This document shows, piece by piece, positions 9,064 through 18,373 of a DNA stretch of 64,000 nucleotides. Every line of letters starts with the position of its first letter. Position 1 is the first letter of the stretch. The stretch comes from Undibacterium parvum (GTDB lineage: Bacteria > Pseudomonadota > Gammaproteobacteria > Burkholderiales > Burkholderiaceae_D). The notes under the pieces were generated by a model. It did no database searches, was not told the DNA's origin, and worked only from the letters and a program-made list of their open reading frames with translations. The stretch covers positions 2,852,001-2,916,000 of the forward strand of contig NZ_CP034464.1 of the NCBI RefSeq assembly GCF_003955735.1, in the 5' to 3' direction. Position numbers and translations under genes: made by a program.

Positions 9064-10599
9064 TTAACCTAAAAAGAGTTGGTAGACTGGATTATTGCTT
9101 TCGTCCCAGTAGCGATAGCCTAGCGTGTTCAAAAATTCTTTGAAGGCTTTCATTTCTTTTTTCGGAACCTGCAAGCCGACCAAAGTTCTGCCGTAATCGG
9201 CGCCGTGGTTGCGGTAGTGGAATAGGCTGATATTCCAATTCGGTGCCATGCTGTTTAAGAAACGCATCAAGGCTCCCGGGCGTTCCGGGAACTCAAAGCG
9301 ATATAGCAACTCATTTTCCGCCAAAGCACTCTTGCCGCCAACTAAATGGCGTATGTGTAGTTTGGCCAATTCATCGTCAGTTAAATCCAAAGTTGGAAAA
9401 CCATTTTTGACGAAATTTTTCGCGATTTTTTCAGATTCACCACGATTTGTTACCTGGATACCTACAAAGATGTGCGCCGCTTTTTGATCGCTGATGCGGT
9501 AGTTAAATTCGGTGATGTTGCGCTCACCTATGGTTTCGCAGAAGCGTCTAAAGCTGCCGCGCGCTTCCGGTATCGTGACGGCAAATACCGCTTCTCTGGC
9601 CTCACCAATTTCTGCACGCTCGGCAACGAAACGCAAGCGGTCAAAGTTCATGTTAGCACCGCAGGCGATGGTCACCATGTTCTCGTTTTTCAACGGTTTT
9701 TTATTTGCTTTAGCGCGTTCTATGTAGGCCTTGCAGCCGGCAATCGCCAGCGCGCCGGCTGGTTCTAAAATACTGCGGGTATCTTGAAACACATCTTTGA
9801 TCGCAGCGCATACGGCATCGGTATCGACCAGTATCACTTCATCGACATAGAGTTGCGCGAGACGGAAAGTCTCCTCGCCTACCAATTTAACTGCCGTGCC
9901 ATCCGAGAACAAGCCCACATCGGTCAGAGCGACGCGTTTTCCGGCGGCTAAGCTGCGCGCCATGGCGTCGGAATCGACACTTTGTACTCCGATAATTTTG
10001 ATGTCCGGTCGTACTGCCTTTACATAGGCGGAGACGCCTGCGATCAGGCCGCCACCGCCGATAGCGACAAAGATCGCGTGTATTGGCGCTGCGTGTTGAC
10101 GCAAAATTTCCATGCCTACCGTGCCTTGACCGGCGATCACATCCGGATCGTCAAAAGGATGGACGAAGGTCAGCTTGTGCTTTTTCTCAAGAGTTAAAGC
10201 ATGTTCATACGAATCGCTATACGAATCACCGTGCAGCACGATCTCAACAAACTCGCCACCATGCGTGCGTACCGCATCAATTTTTACCGCCGGTGTAGTG
10301 GTTGGCATCACAATCACGGCTTTGCATTTGACGCGCGCTGCGCTCAGTGCCACGCCTTGCGCATGATTGCCGGCCGAGGCGCAAATCACACCACGCTTGA
10401 GCTGTGCCGCGTTCAGGTGGGCAATCTTATTGTAGGCACCGCGTAGCTTGAAGCTAAACACGCTTTGCATGTCTTCGCGTTTGAAGTGAATCCTGTTTTC
10501 CATGCGTGCTGATAGGCTAGGAGCAAACTCCAGCGGAGTCTCTATGGCAACGTCGTAGACGCGCGCCGTAAGGATTTTTTTCAGGTAATCAGTTGTCAT
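9064..10599 (-). CDS. ilvA: Threonine ammonia-lyase, biosynthetic
   Basis: 511 residues, matching the long biosynthetic IlvA with a PLP-dependent catalytic domain (about 1-320) and two C-terminal ACT-like regulatory domains. The Schiff-base lysine lies in SFKLRGAYNKI, the SAGNHAQGVA phosphate/substrate motif follows, and the glycine loop IGGGGLIAG is present. It deaminates L-threonine to 2-oxobutanoate, the first committed step to isoleucine, and in the family is inhibited by isoleucine through the ACT-like domains. First gene of a probable ilvA-queF-pagP unit, divergent from the YqaA-like gene with 81 bp between them. Confidence 0.96.
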   Translation of the reverse strand: MTTDYLKKILTARVYDVAIETPLEFAPSLSARMENRIHFKREDMQSVFSFKLRGAYNKIAHLNAAQLKRGVICASAGNHAQGVALSAARVKCKAVIVMPTTTPAVKIDAVRTHGGEFVEIVLHGDSYSDSYEHALTLEKKHKLTFVHPFDDPDVIAGQGTVGMEILRQHAAPIHAIFVAIGGGGLIAGVSAYVKAVRPDIKIIGVQSVDSDAMARSLAAGKRVALTDVGLFSDGTAVKLVGEETFRLAQLYVDEVILVDTDAVCAAIKDVFQDTRSILEPAGALAIAGCKAYIERAKANKKPLKNENMVTIACGANMNFDRLRFVAERAEIGEAREAVFAVTIPEARGSFRRFCETIGERNITEFNYRISDQKAAHIFVGIQVTNRGESEKIAKNFVKNGFPTLDLTDDELAKLHIRHLVGGKSALAENELLYRFEFPERPGALMRFLNSMAPNWNISLFHYRNHGADYGRTLVGLQVPKKEMKAFKEFLNTLGYRYWDESNNPVYQLFLG

Positions 10600-10680
10600 G
10601 AATAGGCCACATGTTGAAAGTTCGAAGCGATTAAATTTGTCTCATTATAATGTATGGTTTTATAAAGCCTGAGGATCACG

Positions 10681-11172
10681 ATGGTCGTTGCTGCGGTTTA
10701 CTGGTTATTGGGCGTGCTGGCGCTACCGCAAGTTGGCTTGAGCGCGGTCTTTCTGATCAGTTTTATTTCCGCCACTTTATTGCCTTTGGGTTCAGAACCT
10801 ACCGTGTTTGCGGTCATCAGCGCCAATCCCTCTTTGTATTGGTCGGTGATCGCGGTGGCCACTTTGGGGAACTCACTCGGTGGCGTGGTTGACTATTGGA
10901 TGGGCTATTATGCCAAGCAGACTTTTGCCGCCGAGCGCACCAGCCGGTGGTTTGCTTACCTGAGCCGATTTGGTGCCAAAACCATGTTGCTGGCGTGGCT
11001 GCCGGTGATTGGCGACCCCATGTGCACGCTGGCCGGTTGGCTTAAATTGCCGTTTTGGCCCAGCGTGATGTACATGACAATAGGGAAATTTTTGCGCTAC
11101 ATCAGCATGACCTGGTTCTTGCTTAGTCTGCCTACAGGCTTTTGGACGGCCTTGGGAGAGTGGTTTTTTTGA
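10681..11172 (+). CDS. YqaA-like DedA/SNARE-associated membrane protein
   Basis: 163 residues, several hydrophobic segments. The sequence SFISATLLPLGSEP, the GNSLGGVVDYWMG motif and the LAWLPVIGDPMCTLAGWLKL segment match E. coli YqaA closely in order and spacing. YqaA belongs to the VTT/DedA-related inner-membrane proteins, whose better-known members take part in lipid flipping and membrane homeostasis; the role of YqaA itself is not established. The start is supported by GAGGA about 7 bp upstream. It stands alone between divergent ilvA and a 380-bp gap. Confidence 0.82.
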   Translation: MVVAAVYWLLGVLALPQVGLSAVFLISFISATLLPLGSEPTVFAVISANPSLYWSVIAVATLGNSLGGVVDYWMGYYAKQTFAAERTSRWFAYLSRFGAKTMLLAWLPVIGDPMCTLAGWLKLPFWPSVMYMTIGKFLRYISMTWFLLSLPTGFWTALGEWFF

Positions 11173-11230
11173 AAAACCGCTCTAATACCAATTTTAATAC
11201 CAGTTTCCAGTGAAATTTCTCACCTAAACA

Positions 11231-11249
11231 TATACTAGGGGAGGGTATA
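11231..11249 (+). promoter_or_regulatory. G-tract operator-like motif, copy 1
   Basis: TATACTAGGGGAGGGTATA: A/T-rich flanks related by symmetry around a G tract, the layout of operators bound by CsoR/RcnR/FrmR-family repressors. No such repressor gene is in the window, so the assignment rests on motif shape alone. Confidence 0.35.
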
Positions 11250-11293
11250 TTTTTTAGCCCTTGCTGCGTATGCGCAATTGGCATTGTTTTTAC

Positions 11294-11311
11294 ATATACC
11301 CCCATAGTAGT
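11294..11311 (-). promoter_or_regulatory. G-tract operator-like motif, copy 2 (opposite orientation)
   Basis: Read on the minus strand this is ACTACTATGGGGGTATAT, sharing the TACTA-N-GGG(G)GTATA layout with the motif at 11231-11249, 44 bp away and inverted. Together they could be paired sites of one regulator. Confidence 0.33.
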
Positions 11312-11552
11312 GAAAAACAGCAGCCTGACCACTTGCCAAATATTCTTAGGTGAAAATCTAATTTCCCCCCATTAAATACTTTGTTAAGGCGTAGCGACTG
11401 TAGGGCTGTTCGCTCATGGTGCATCGCAATACGCTAGAATGGCTGAATTCTGTCTTTACGCTTTTTAAATTGTTTTTTTAAATTTTCTTACTCATATCGT
11501 CGGTCGAGTTACGGTTCGCCATCCTCAGCCTTCAGTCTAAAAGATCCCACTG

Positions 11553-14500
11553 ATGAATGCTCCAGCACAAATCCAGGCCTTACTCTCTGATGCGCCTAAC
11601 TCCGCCAACACGGCTAGCAGCAGCCGCGTGCGCGAAATTCCGTATAACTACACCTCATTCTCCGACCGTGAGATCGTGATCCGCTTGCTCGGTGACGATG
11701 CCTGGCAATTACTCGATCAGTTACGCGGCAAACGCCAGACCGGGCGTTCGGCGCGCATGTTGTACGAAGTCTTGGGTGATATCTGGGTGGTGCGGCGCAA
11801 TCCCTATCTGCAAGACGATATGCTGGACAATCCCAAGCGTAGGCAAGAGCTGATCGATGCCCTCAATCACCGGCTGGCGGAAGTCGAGAAGCGCCGCCTC
11901 AGCACGGCGAGCGATGCCGATGCCGAGCGCAGCAATAGCGTAGAGATCCTGGTGCTGGCGGCGCGCAAAGCGGTGGCAGCTTTCTCGCAAGAGTTTCGCG
12001 ATACTTATGATTTGCGCAAAAAAGCCAGTAAATTATTGGCCAAATACACCGCTAAAGACAATATCAAGTTTGATGGCTTAAGCCGCGTTTCTCACGTGAC
12101 CGACGCCACCGATTGGCGTGTCGAATATCCTTTCGTGGTCTTGACACCGGACACCGAAGATGAAATGGCTGGCCTGGTCAAGAGTTGTATCACCTTAGGT
12201 TTGACGATAATCCCGCGCGGCGGCGGAACCGGTTACACCGGTGGCGCCATTCCTTTGACGCCGTTTTCGGCCGTCATCAATACCGAAAAGCTGGAACAGC
12301 TCGGCGCGGTCGAGATGACCATGCTGCCTGGCGTAGACCGCGAATATGCGACGATTTACTCCGGTGCCGGGGTCGTCACCAAGCGCGTCTCTGATGCCGC
12401 TGATAAAGCCGGTTTTGTGTTTGCGGTTGATCCGACCTCGGCTGAAGCTTCTTGCGTAGGCGGTAACGTCGCCATGAATGCTGGCGGTAAAAAGGCCGTG
12501 TTGTGGGGCACTGCGCTCGATAACCTGGCGTCCTGGAAAATGGTCGACCCGAATGGCGACTGGCTGGAAGTGACGCGTCTCGAGCACAATTTAGGCAAGA
12601 TCCATGATGCGCCTATGGCCAAGTTCAAGCTTGAGTGGCGCCATCCTGGCGAGAGCAAAGTTTTCAAAACTGAGCAGCTCGATATCCCTGGCCGCAGCTT
12701 CCGCAAAGAAGGCTTGGGCAAAGACGTTACCGATAAATTTTTGTCCGGTTTGCCGGGCGTGCAAAAAGAAGGTTGCGATGGCCTGATCACCTCGGCGCGC
12801 TGGATCTTGCATAAGATGCCGAAGTTCACGCGCACTGTTTGTCTGGAATTTTTCGGCCAGGCACGTGATGCGATTCCTAGTATTGTCGAGATCAAAGATT
12901 ACCTCGATGCAGAAACCAAAAAAGGCGGTGCGATTTTGGCTGGCCTCGAGCATCTGGACGAGCGTTATCTGCGTGCGGTCGGTTACACCACTAAATCCAA
13001 GCGTGGCGTCTTGCCCAAGATGGCTTTGTTCGGTGACATCGTCGGTGATGATGAAAACGCGGTAGCGCAAGCCGCATCAGAAGTGATACGCATCGCCAAC
13101 ACCCGCGTCGGTGAAGGCTTTGTGGCCGTCAGTCCGGAAGCGCGCAAAAAATTCTGGCTCGATCGCGCCAAAACCGCGGCGATCTCCAAGCATACCAATG
13201 CCTTCAAAATCAATGAAGACGTGGTGATCCCGCTCAATCGCATGGGCGAATACACCGATGGCATAGAACGCATCAATATTGAACTCTCGATACAAAACAA
13301 GCTGGCGCTGGTGGCCGAGCTGAAATCCTTCTTCGCCAAAGATCATCTACCACTAGGCAAGAGCGAAGATGTTGACGGTGATGATATTCCGGCAGCCGAA
13401 CTGCTGGAGGATCGCGTCAATCAAGCCGATAGCCTGCTGCAAGCGGCCGAGGCGCGCTGGACTTATTTGCTGAATAATCTGGATAAGCCACTGAGCGATG
13501 CCAAGAGCGAAATGCTGGCGCTGGGCCTGGATAAGTTGGAATTTGTTTTCGATCAGCGACTCTTAAGTCAACCAGACGCCACCGTGTTTTCTATCGTTCA
13601 GGATCGCACCGTGCGCATCTCCTGGAAGGCCGAAATTCGCGCTGTCTTGCGTCAGATTTTCAATGGTGCAGCGTTCAAGCTCATTCTTGACGAGTGCACG
13701 GCCATGCACAAGGCGGTATTACGTAGCCGCGTGTTCGTCGCCCTGCACATGCATGCCGGTGACGGTAACGTGCATACGAATATCCCAGTCAATTCGGATA
13801 ACTATGCGATGTTGCAAGTGGCGCATCACGCGGTGGCGCGCATCATGGTGCTGGCGCGCTCACTCGATGGTGTAATTTCTGGCGAACACGGTATCGGTAT
13901 CACCAAGCTTGAATATCTGACTGAAGACGAGATCAAGGATTTCCGTGCGTATAAATTGCGTATCGATCCTGAAGGCCGTTTTAATAAAGGTAAGCTGCTT
14001 AATCTGCCGGAGTTTGCCGCCGATCTACGTAATGCCTACACGCCGTCGTTTGGCTTGATGGGGCACGAGTCGCTGATCATGCAACAAAGCGATATCGGCG
14101 CGATCGCCAATAGCGTCAAGGATTGTCTGCGTTGCGGTAAATGCAAACCAGTGTGCGCCACTCACGTGCCGCGCGCCAATTTGCTGTATTCACCACGCAA
14201 TAAGATTCTCGCCACTTCCTTGTTGGTAGAGGCCTTCCTGTATGAAGAGCAAACCCGGCGCGGCATTTCGATTAAGCATTGGGATGAATTCTCGGATGTG
14301 GCGGATCACTGCACGGTCTGCCATAAGTGCGCTAATCCCTGCCCGGTCGATATTGATTTCGGCGATGTCTCCATGAATATGCGCAATCTCTTGCGCAAGA
14401 TGGGACAAAAGAAATTTAATCCTGGCACTGCCGCTTCCATGTTCTTCTTGAACGCCACCGATCCAGCGACCATCAATGCCACGCGTACCGTCATGATAGG

Positions 14501-15536
14501 CTGGGGTTATCAGGCGCAGCGTTTCGGTCATGATCTGCTGAAAAAGTTTGTCAAAAAGCAGACCAAGACGCCACCGGCAACGGTAGGCAGGGCGCCGATC
14601 AAAGAACAGGTGATCCATTTCATCAATAAGAAAATGCCGGGTAATCTGCCGAAGAAAACCGCGCGTGCCTTACTCGATATTGAGGATGACAAGATCGTCC
14701 CGATTATCCGCGATCCGCAAACCACGACGGCCGATACCGAAGCGGTGTTTTACTTCCCCGGCTGCGGCTCCGAGCGCTTGTTCTCGCAAGTTGGTTTGGC
14801 AACGCAAGCGATGCTGTGGAATGTCGGCGTGCAAACGGTGTTGCCGCCGGGTTATTTGTGTTGCGGTTACCCGCAACGCGGTAATGGCCAGTTCGACAAA
14901 GCTGAGAAAATGATGACGGATAACCGCGTGTTATTCCATCGCATGGCCAATACGCTCAACTATCTCGACATCAAGACCGTGATCGTCTCTTGCGGCACTT
15001 GCTACGATCAGTTGGCGACCTATGAGTTCGATAAGATTTTCCCTGGCTGCCGCATCATCGACATCCATGAATACCTGATGGAAAAGAACGTCAAGCTGGC
15101 CGGGGTAGAAGGTACGCGTTATATGTACCATGAGCCTTGCCATAACCCTATGAAGTTGCAAGAGTCGGGTAAGACCATCAATGCCCTGATTAGCACGGTA
15201 GATAACGTCAAGATCGAAAAAAATGAACGTTGCTGCGGTGAGTCCGGCACGCTGGCAGTCAGCCGTCCTGATATCTCTACCCAAGTGCGTTTCCGCAAGG
15301 AAGAAGAGATGCAAAAAGGCGCGGATAAATTGCGCGACGATGGCTTCAAGGGCGATGTGAAGATCCTCACGTCTTGCCCGTCCTGCCTGCAAGGGCTGAG
15401 CCGTTACAACGACGATTCCGACACCACAGCCGACTATATCGTGGTGGAGATGGCGAAACATATACTGGGGCCAAACTGGATGCCGGAATACGTCGCCAAG
15501 GCAAATAACGGCGGTATCGAAAGGGTATTGGTGTGA
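11553..15536 (+). CDS. DUF3683-type FAD-linked oxidoreductase fused to Fe-S/CCG domains
   Basis: 1327 residues. An N-terminal DUF3683-like segment (about 1-130) precedes an FAD-binding PCMH domain ([14 protein letters not shown] near residue 225, [16 protein letters not shown] near 300) and an FAD-linked oxidase C-terminal domain ending near 830 with the [10 protein letters not shown] and SGEHGIG motifs. Two 4Fe-4S clusters follow ([11 protein letters not shown] near 860 and [14 protein letters not shown] near 920), then two CCG domains ([30 protein letters not shown]) as in GlpC/GlcF/LutA proteins. This is a D-lactate/glycolate-dehydrogenase-like flavoprotein carrying its own electron-transfer subunit, common as a fused protein in Burkholderiales. 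The substrate is not known from sequence; a 2-hydroxyacid is likely. The next gene overlaps its stop by GTGA. Confidence 0.9.
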   Translation: MNAPAQIQALLSDAPNSANTASSSRVREIPYNYTSFSDREIVIRLLGDDAWQLLDQLRGKRQTGRSARMLYEVLGDIWVVRRNPYLQDDMLDNPKRRQELIDALNHRLAEVEKRRLSTASDADAERSNSVEILVLAARKAVAAFSQEFRDTYDLRKKASKLLAKYTAKDNIKFDGLSRVSHVTDATDWRVEYPFVVLTPDTEDEMAGLVKSCITLGLTIIPRGGGTGYTGGAIPLTPFSAVINTEKLEQLGAVEMTMLPGVDREYATIYSGAGVVTKRVSDAADKAGFVFAVDPTSAEASCVGGNVAMNAGGKKAVLWGTALDNLASWKMVDPNGDWLEVTRLEHNLGKIHDAPMAKFKLEWRHPGESKVFKTEQLDIPGRSFRKEGLGKDVTDKFLSGLPGVQKEGCDGLITSARWILHKMPKFTRTVCLEFFGQARDAIPSIVEIKDYLDAETKKGGAILAGLEHLDERYLRAVGYTTKSKRGVLPKMALFGDIVGDDENAVAQAASEVIRIANTRVGEGFVAVSPEARKKFWLDRAKTAAISKHTNAFKINEDVVIPLNRMGEYTDGIERINIELSIQNKLALVAELKSFFAKDHLPLGKSEDVDGDDIPAAELLEDRVNQADSLLQAAEARWTYLLNNLDKPLSDAKSEMLALGLDKLEFVFDQRLLSQPDATVFSIVQDRTVRISWKAEIRAVLRQIFNGAAFKLILDECTAMHKAVLRSRVFVALHMHAGDGNVHTNIPVNSDNYAMLQVAHHAVARIMVLARSLDGVISGEHGIGITKLEYLTEDEIKDFRAYKLRIDPEGRFNKGKLLNLPEFAADLRNAYTPSFGLMGHESLIMQQSDIGAIANSVKDCLRCGKCKPVCATHVPRANLLYSPRNKILATSLLVEAFLYEEQTRRGISIKHWDEFSDVADHCTVCHKCANPCPVDIDFGDVSMNMRNLLRKMGQKKFNPGTAASMFFLNATDPATINATRTVMIGWGYQAQRFGHDLLKKFVKKQTKTPPATVGRAPIKEQVIHFINKKMPGNLPKKTARALLDIEDDKIVPIIRDPQTTTADTEAVFYFPGCGSERLFSQVGLATQAMLWNVGVQTVLPPGYLCCGYPQRGNGQFDKAEKMMTDNRVLFHRMANTLNYLDIKTVIVSCGTCYDQLATYEFDKIFPGCRIIDIHEYLMEKNVKLAGVEGTRYMYHEPCHNPMKLQESGKTINALISTVDNVKIEKNERCCGESGTLAVSRPDISTQVRFRKEEEMQKGADKLRDDGFKGDVKILTSCPSCLQGLSRYNDDSDTTADYIVVEMAKHILGPNWMPEYVAKANNGGIERVLV

Positions 15537-15949
15537 CGCTAGCCTGTGAATTATGCGCGGCCGCTGGCGGCGAACTGCTGCACGCCACTGAAAAGTGGCG
15601 GGTCGTGCTGGTGGATGATGCCAATTACCCGGGATTTTGCCGGGTCATCTGGAACGCGCATGTCAAGGAAATGACTGATTTATCCGAGCCTGAGCGTAAC
15701 GAGCTGATGGCAGCGGTCTGGATCGTCGAGCAAGCGGTGCGTGACGTCATGCTGCCGCATAAGATTAATCTGGCCAGTTTTGGCAATATGGTGCCGCATA
15801 TGCATTGGCATATCATCCCTCGCTATGCAGAGGATGCGCATTTCCCTCATCCGGTATGGGCCGTCGCCAAGCCCGTCTTGCCTGATGTTAGTGCTAGATT
15901 GGCCTTATTGCCTATGCTGCGCGAAGAATTGTTAAAGCGCCTAAAATAA
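15533..15949 (+). CDS. HIT family protein
   Basis: 138 residues, one histidine-triad domain. The triad motif is [10 protein letters not shown], where the second-to-last histidine of the triad carries the nucleotide in catalysis; the cysteine pair near the N-terminus (CELC) may bind metal. HIT proteins hydrolyse nucleoside phosphoramidates or dinucleotides. The GTG start overlaps the stop of the large oxidoreductase (GTGA), so the two are translationally coupled; the pairing recurs in related genomes but has no known meaning. Confidence 0.88.
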   Translation: MTLACELCAAAGGELLHATEKWRVVLVDDANYPGFCRVIWNAHVKEMTDLSEPERNELMAAVWIVEQAVRDVMLPHKINLASFGNMVPHMHWHIIPRYAEDAHFPHPVWAVAKPVLPDVSARLALLPMLREELLKRLK

Positions 15950-16020
15950 GCGACATCGATTGCCACCGTGGCCAATGACTATCATTGGACAGCGCGGCCA
16001 ACAGAATTAACAGGATAGCC

Positions 16021-16455
16021 ATGAACGCGCCAAAAAAATTGATCCCCACCCCAGCGCCTACCGCGCTCAACGTCCGTACCCAGTCGCGCGTACTGGAAAT
16101 AAATTTTGACGATGGTAAAGAGTTTTCCCTGCCGTTCGAATTATTGCGCGTGTATTCGCCTTCGGCTGAAGTGCGCGGGCATGGCATAGGCCAGGAAACG
16201 CTACAAACCGGTAAGCGCGAAATAGCTATGACAGGTTTGGAACCAGTTGGTAATTACGCGGTCAAACCCCTGTTCTCAGACGGCCATGAGTCTGGAATTT
16301 TCTCCTGGGATTACTTGTATTGGTTAGGTGATAACCAAGGCAGTCTGTGGCTAGATTACATGGAAAGACTGCATGCAGCCGGACATCCTGAAGATAGTGG
16401 CCGTGATTTTACGGCACAGATCAAGTCTGGCGGCTCTTGCGGAAGCAAGCATTAA
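16021..16455 (+). CDS. DUF971 domain protein
   Basis: 144 residues from the ATG at 16021; an in-frame TTG at 15985 would add 12 residues but is less likely. The sequence carries the DUF971 (gamma-butyrobetaine hydroxylase N-terminal-like) fold signature: the LEINFDDGKEFSLPFELLRVYSPSAEV segment, then VGNYAVKPLFSDGHESGIFSWDYLYWLG. In eukaryotic enzymes this domain precedes a dioxygenase domain; as a free-standing bacterial protein its function is unknown. The C-terminal GGSCGSKH has one cysteine. It lies just upstream of ubiE, in the usual Burkholderiales arrangement. Confidence 0.85.
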   Translation: MNAPKKLIPTPAPTALNVRTQSRVLEINFDDGKEFSLPFELLRVYSPSAEVRGHGIGQETLQTGKREIAMTGLEPVGNYAVKPLFSDGHESGIFSWDYLYWLGDNQGSLWLDYMERLHAAGHPEDSGRDFTAQIKSGGSCGSKH

Positions 16456-16481
16456 GTAGTCCGCTGTTACCGCTAAGGCGC

Positions 16482-16510
16482 TTGGTCGGGCATCAGGCTT
16501 AGCCTATAAT
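16482..16510 (+). promoter_or_regulatory. Candidate sigma-70 promoter of ubiE
   Basis: TTGGTC (16482-16487), a 17-bp spacer and a perfect TATAAT (16505-16510), placed 57 bp before the ubiE start. The -10 and spacing fit; the -35 matches consensus at its TTG half only. Confidence 0.5.
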
Positions 16511-16566
16511 GCTGGCAATTCGACCCCGCAGATGCTACTTGCTGCGCACCACATAAGGGCTAAAAC

Positions 16567-17301
16567 ATGAGCAATACCACCCATTTCGGTTACGCTACCG
16601 TAGAAGAAGATCAAAAAGTCCACGAAGTGGCAAAGGTCTTCCATTCGGTCGCGGCTAAATACGATGTCATGAACGACTTGATGTCGGCTGGTTTGCATCG
16701 CGTCTGGAAAATTTTCACGATCGCGCAGGCGGGCGTGCGTCCGGGCTTTAAAGTGCTCGATATTGCTGGCGGTACCGGCGATCTGGCCAAAGAATTTGTC
16801 AAGCAAGCCGGCAAGAGTGGTGAAGTCTGGCATACCGATATCAATGAGTCCATGTTAAGAGTCGGGCGCGACAGGCTCTTGAATAAAGGTCTGATCACCC
16901 CCACTTTATTATGTGACGCAGAAAAATTACCGTTCCCGGATAATTACTTTGACCGTGTTAGCGTGGCTTTTGGTTTGCGCAATATGACGCACAAGGATCA
17001 GGCTTTGGCAGAAATGCGCCGGGTCTTGAAACCAGGCGGAAAATTACTGGTACTGGAATTTTCCAAGGTGCCGGAGATTATGCAAAAACCTTATGATCTT
17101 TACTCATTCAAGGTCTTGCCTTGGCTGGGACAAAAAATCGCCAATGACTCGGAAAGTTACCGTTATCTGGCAGAATCGATACGCATGCATCCAGATCAGG
17201 AAACTTTGAAGGGCATGATGCAAGAGGCAGGCTTGGAAAGAGTTGAATATTTTAATTTGACCGCAGGTGTCGCTGCGCTGCATGTAGGCGTTAAGTTTTA
17301 A
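16567..17301 (+). CDS. ubiE: Ubiquinone/menaquinone biosynthesis C-methyltransferase UbiE
   Basis: 244 residues, full length. SAM-binding motif [14 protein letters not shown] at about residues 61-73, the family signatures [17 protein letters not shown] near the N-terminus and [17 protein letters not shown] near 155 are all present. It methylates the 2-polyprenyl-6-methoxy-benzoquinol intermediate (and demethylmenaquinone where that is made). It heads a run with ubiJ and ubiB downstream, separated by the Tim44-like gene; UbiE, UbiJ and UbiB belong to the same pathway and, in E. coli, to the same gene cluster. Confidence 0.97.
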   Translation: MSNTTHFGYATVEEDQKVHEVAKVFHSVAAKYDVMNDLMSAGLHRVWKIFTIAQAGVRPGFKVLDIAGGTGDLAKEFVKQAGKSGEVWHTDINESMLRVGRDRLLNKGLITPTLLCDAEKLPFPDNYFDRVSVAFGLRNMTHKDQALAEMRRVLKPGGKLLVLEFSKVPEIMQKPYDLYSFKVLPWLGQKIANDSESYRYLAESIRMHPDQETLKGMMQEAGLERVEYFNLTAGVAALHVGVKF

Positions 17302-17322
17302 GCAAATTTTTAGGAGTAACAA

Positions 17323-18243
17323 ATGAAGAAATTTCTATTCGCAATGATGTTGATGGCGGGTGCCTTGAGCATGACGATCGCTGATGCCGAAGCCAAGCGC
17401 ATGGGTGGTGGCGGCTCGGCTGGACGCCAATCAAGCAATGTCTCACGTCAGGCGGCTCCTGCTGCACCTAGTCAGGCTAAACCTGCTGCGGCTCCCAATG
17501 CGGCACCAGGTGCGACTCCACCGAAACCGGCTAGTCCTTGGAAGGGTATCGTCGGCGGTTTGATCGGCGGTGCCTTATTGGGCGCGATGTTCTCGCATTT
17601 AGGTTTGGGTGCTGGCTTGGCGAGTGCTTTGGGCTCTATCTTGCCGATGTTGCTGTTGGCTGGCGCTGCCTTCTTCCTGTATCGCATGTACCAAAATCGT
17701 AAAGGCGGCGGCGCTGCGCCTTCGGCTTTTTCTCAGCCGTCCTACGCTGGCGCCTCATCGACGGCCTTGCCTGAGATCGGTTCGCGTATAGAGCCACAGT
17801 CTTTCCAATCGAACTCATCGAGCTTCGGTTCTGCCGCTGCCGGCAGTGCTGCAGATCAGGGCACCTGGAGTATTCCTGCTGATTTCGATGTGCCAGGCTT
17901 CTTACGCAATGCCAAGACCTATTTTATTCGCTTGCAAGCAGCATGGGATAAGGCCGACATCAACGATATTCGTGAGTTCACGACCGCCGAGATGTTTGCT
18001 GAAATTAAATTGCAAATTCAAGAGCGCGGCGCTACTGCCAATGTGACTGACGTGGTCACGGTCGATGCGGAGTTGCTCGGTCTTGAGACCGTAGGCAATG
18101 AGTATCTGGCCAGCGTTAAGTTTAGCGGCATGATCAAAGAAGACGCCAATGCCCCAGCAGAAGCCTTTAAAGAAGTCTGGAATCTGACTAAGCCTTTGAA
18201 TGGTCAAGGCGGTTGGACTTTGGCAGGCATACAACAACTGTAA
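17323..18243 (+). CDS. Tim44-like domain membrane protein
   Basis: 306 residues. A signal peptide or signal anchor (MKKFLFAMMLMAGALSM) leads a low-complexity Ala/Pro/Gly segment (about 27-70), then a glycine-rich hydrophobic stretch (about 76-125) ending in a positively charged YQNRKGG, a Ser/Ala linker, and a C-terminal Tim44-like (NTF2-fold) domain from about residue 185 (DFDVPGFLRNAKTYFIRLQAAWDKADI). Mitochondrial Tim44 tethers the import motor to the membrane; the bacterial homologues are of unknown function. AGGAG lies 8 bp before the ATG and the gene follows ubiE by 21 bp. A strong terminator follows it. Confidence 0.85.
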   Translation: MKKFLFAMMLMAGALSMTIADAEAKRMGGGGSAGRQSSNVSRQAAPAAPSQAKPAAAPNAAPGATPPKPASPWKGIVGGLIGGALLGAMFSHLGLGAGLASALGSILPMLLLAGAAFFLYRMYQNRKGGGAAPSAFSQPSYAGASSTALPEIGSRIEPQSFQSNSSSFGSAAAGSAADQGTWSIPADFDVPGFLRNAKTYFIRLQAAWDKADINDIREFTTAEMFAEIKLQIQERGATANVTDVVTVDAELLGLETVGNEYLASVKFSGMIKEDANAPAEAFKEVWNLTKPLNGQGGWTLAGIQQL

Positions 18244-18332
18244 TTTTTACCCGCTTAGTTTGCCTAAGCAGCGCGTTAAGCCCAAGTTTAATTAAACTCA
18301 GGCTCGCTGGGCGGGATAAACTGTTAAACTTG

Positions 18333-18366
18333 AAACCGCTCATGATTTTCATGGGCGGTTTTTTTA
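18333..18366 (+). terminator. Rho-independent terminator after the Tim44-like gene
   Basis: A 13-bp stem (18333-18345 with 18349-18361, one G-U pair), three-base loop and a run of T. It ends the ubiE-Tim44-like unit and leaves ubiJ only 7 bp downstream, so ubiJ-ubiB must have a promoter overlapping this region or depend on read-through. Confidence 0.85.
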
Positions 18367-18373
18367 TTCCATT

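Larger units (their letters stand above)
11173..11552. other. 380-bp intergenic region with two G-tract inverted motifs
   Basis: No credible gene: a 66-residue minus-strand frame across 11132-11332 has no family likeness and overlaps the YqaA-like gene. It holds two oppositely oriented G-tract motifs (11231-11249 and 11294-11311) described separately, then about 240 bp of leader before the large oxidoreductase. A TAGAAT at 11435-11440 could be a -10 element, but no convincing -35 precedes it. Confidence 0.5.

Noticed and set aside
10644..10651. Promoter between ilvA and the YqaA-like gene (ATTATAAT)
   Set aside because: The -10-like sequence is itself palindromic and no acceptable -35 was found on either strand, so the direction cannot be decided.
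11132..11332. Possible small minus-strand gene, perhaps a remnant of an FrmR/CsoR repressor near the G-tract motifs
   Set aside because: The 66-codon frame overlaps the YqaA-like gene and shows none of the Cys/His pattern of that family.
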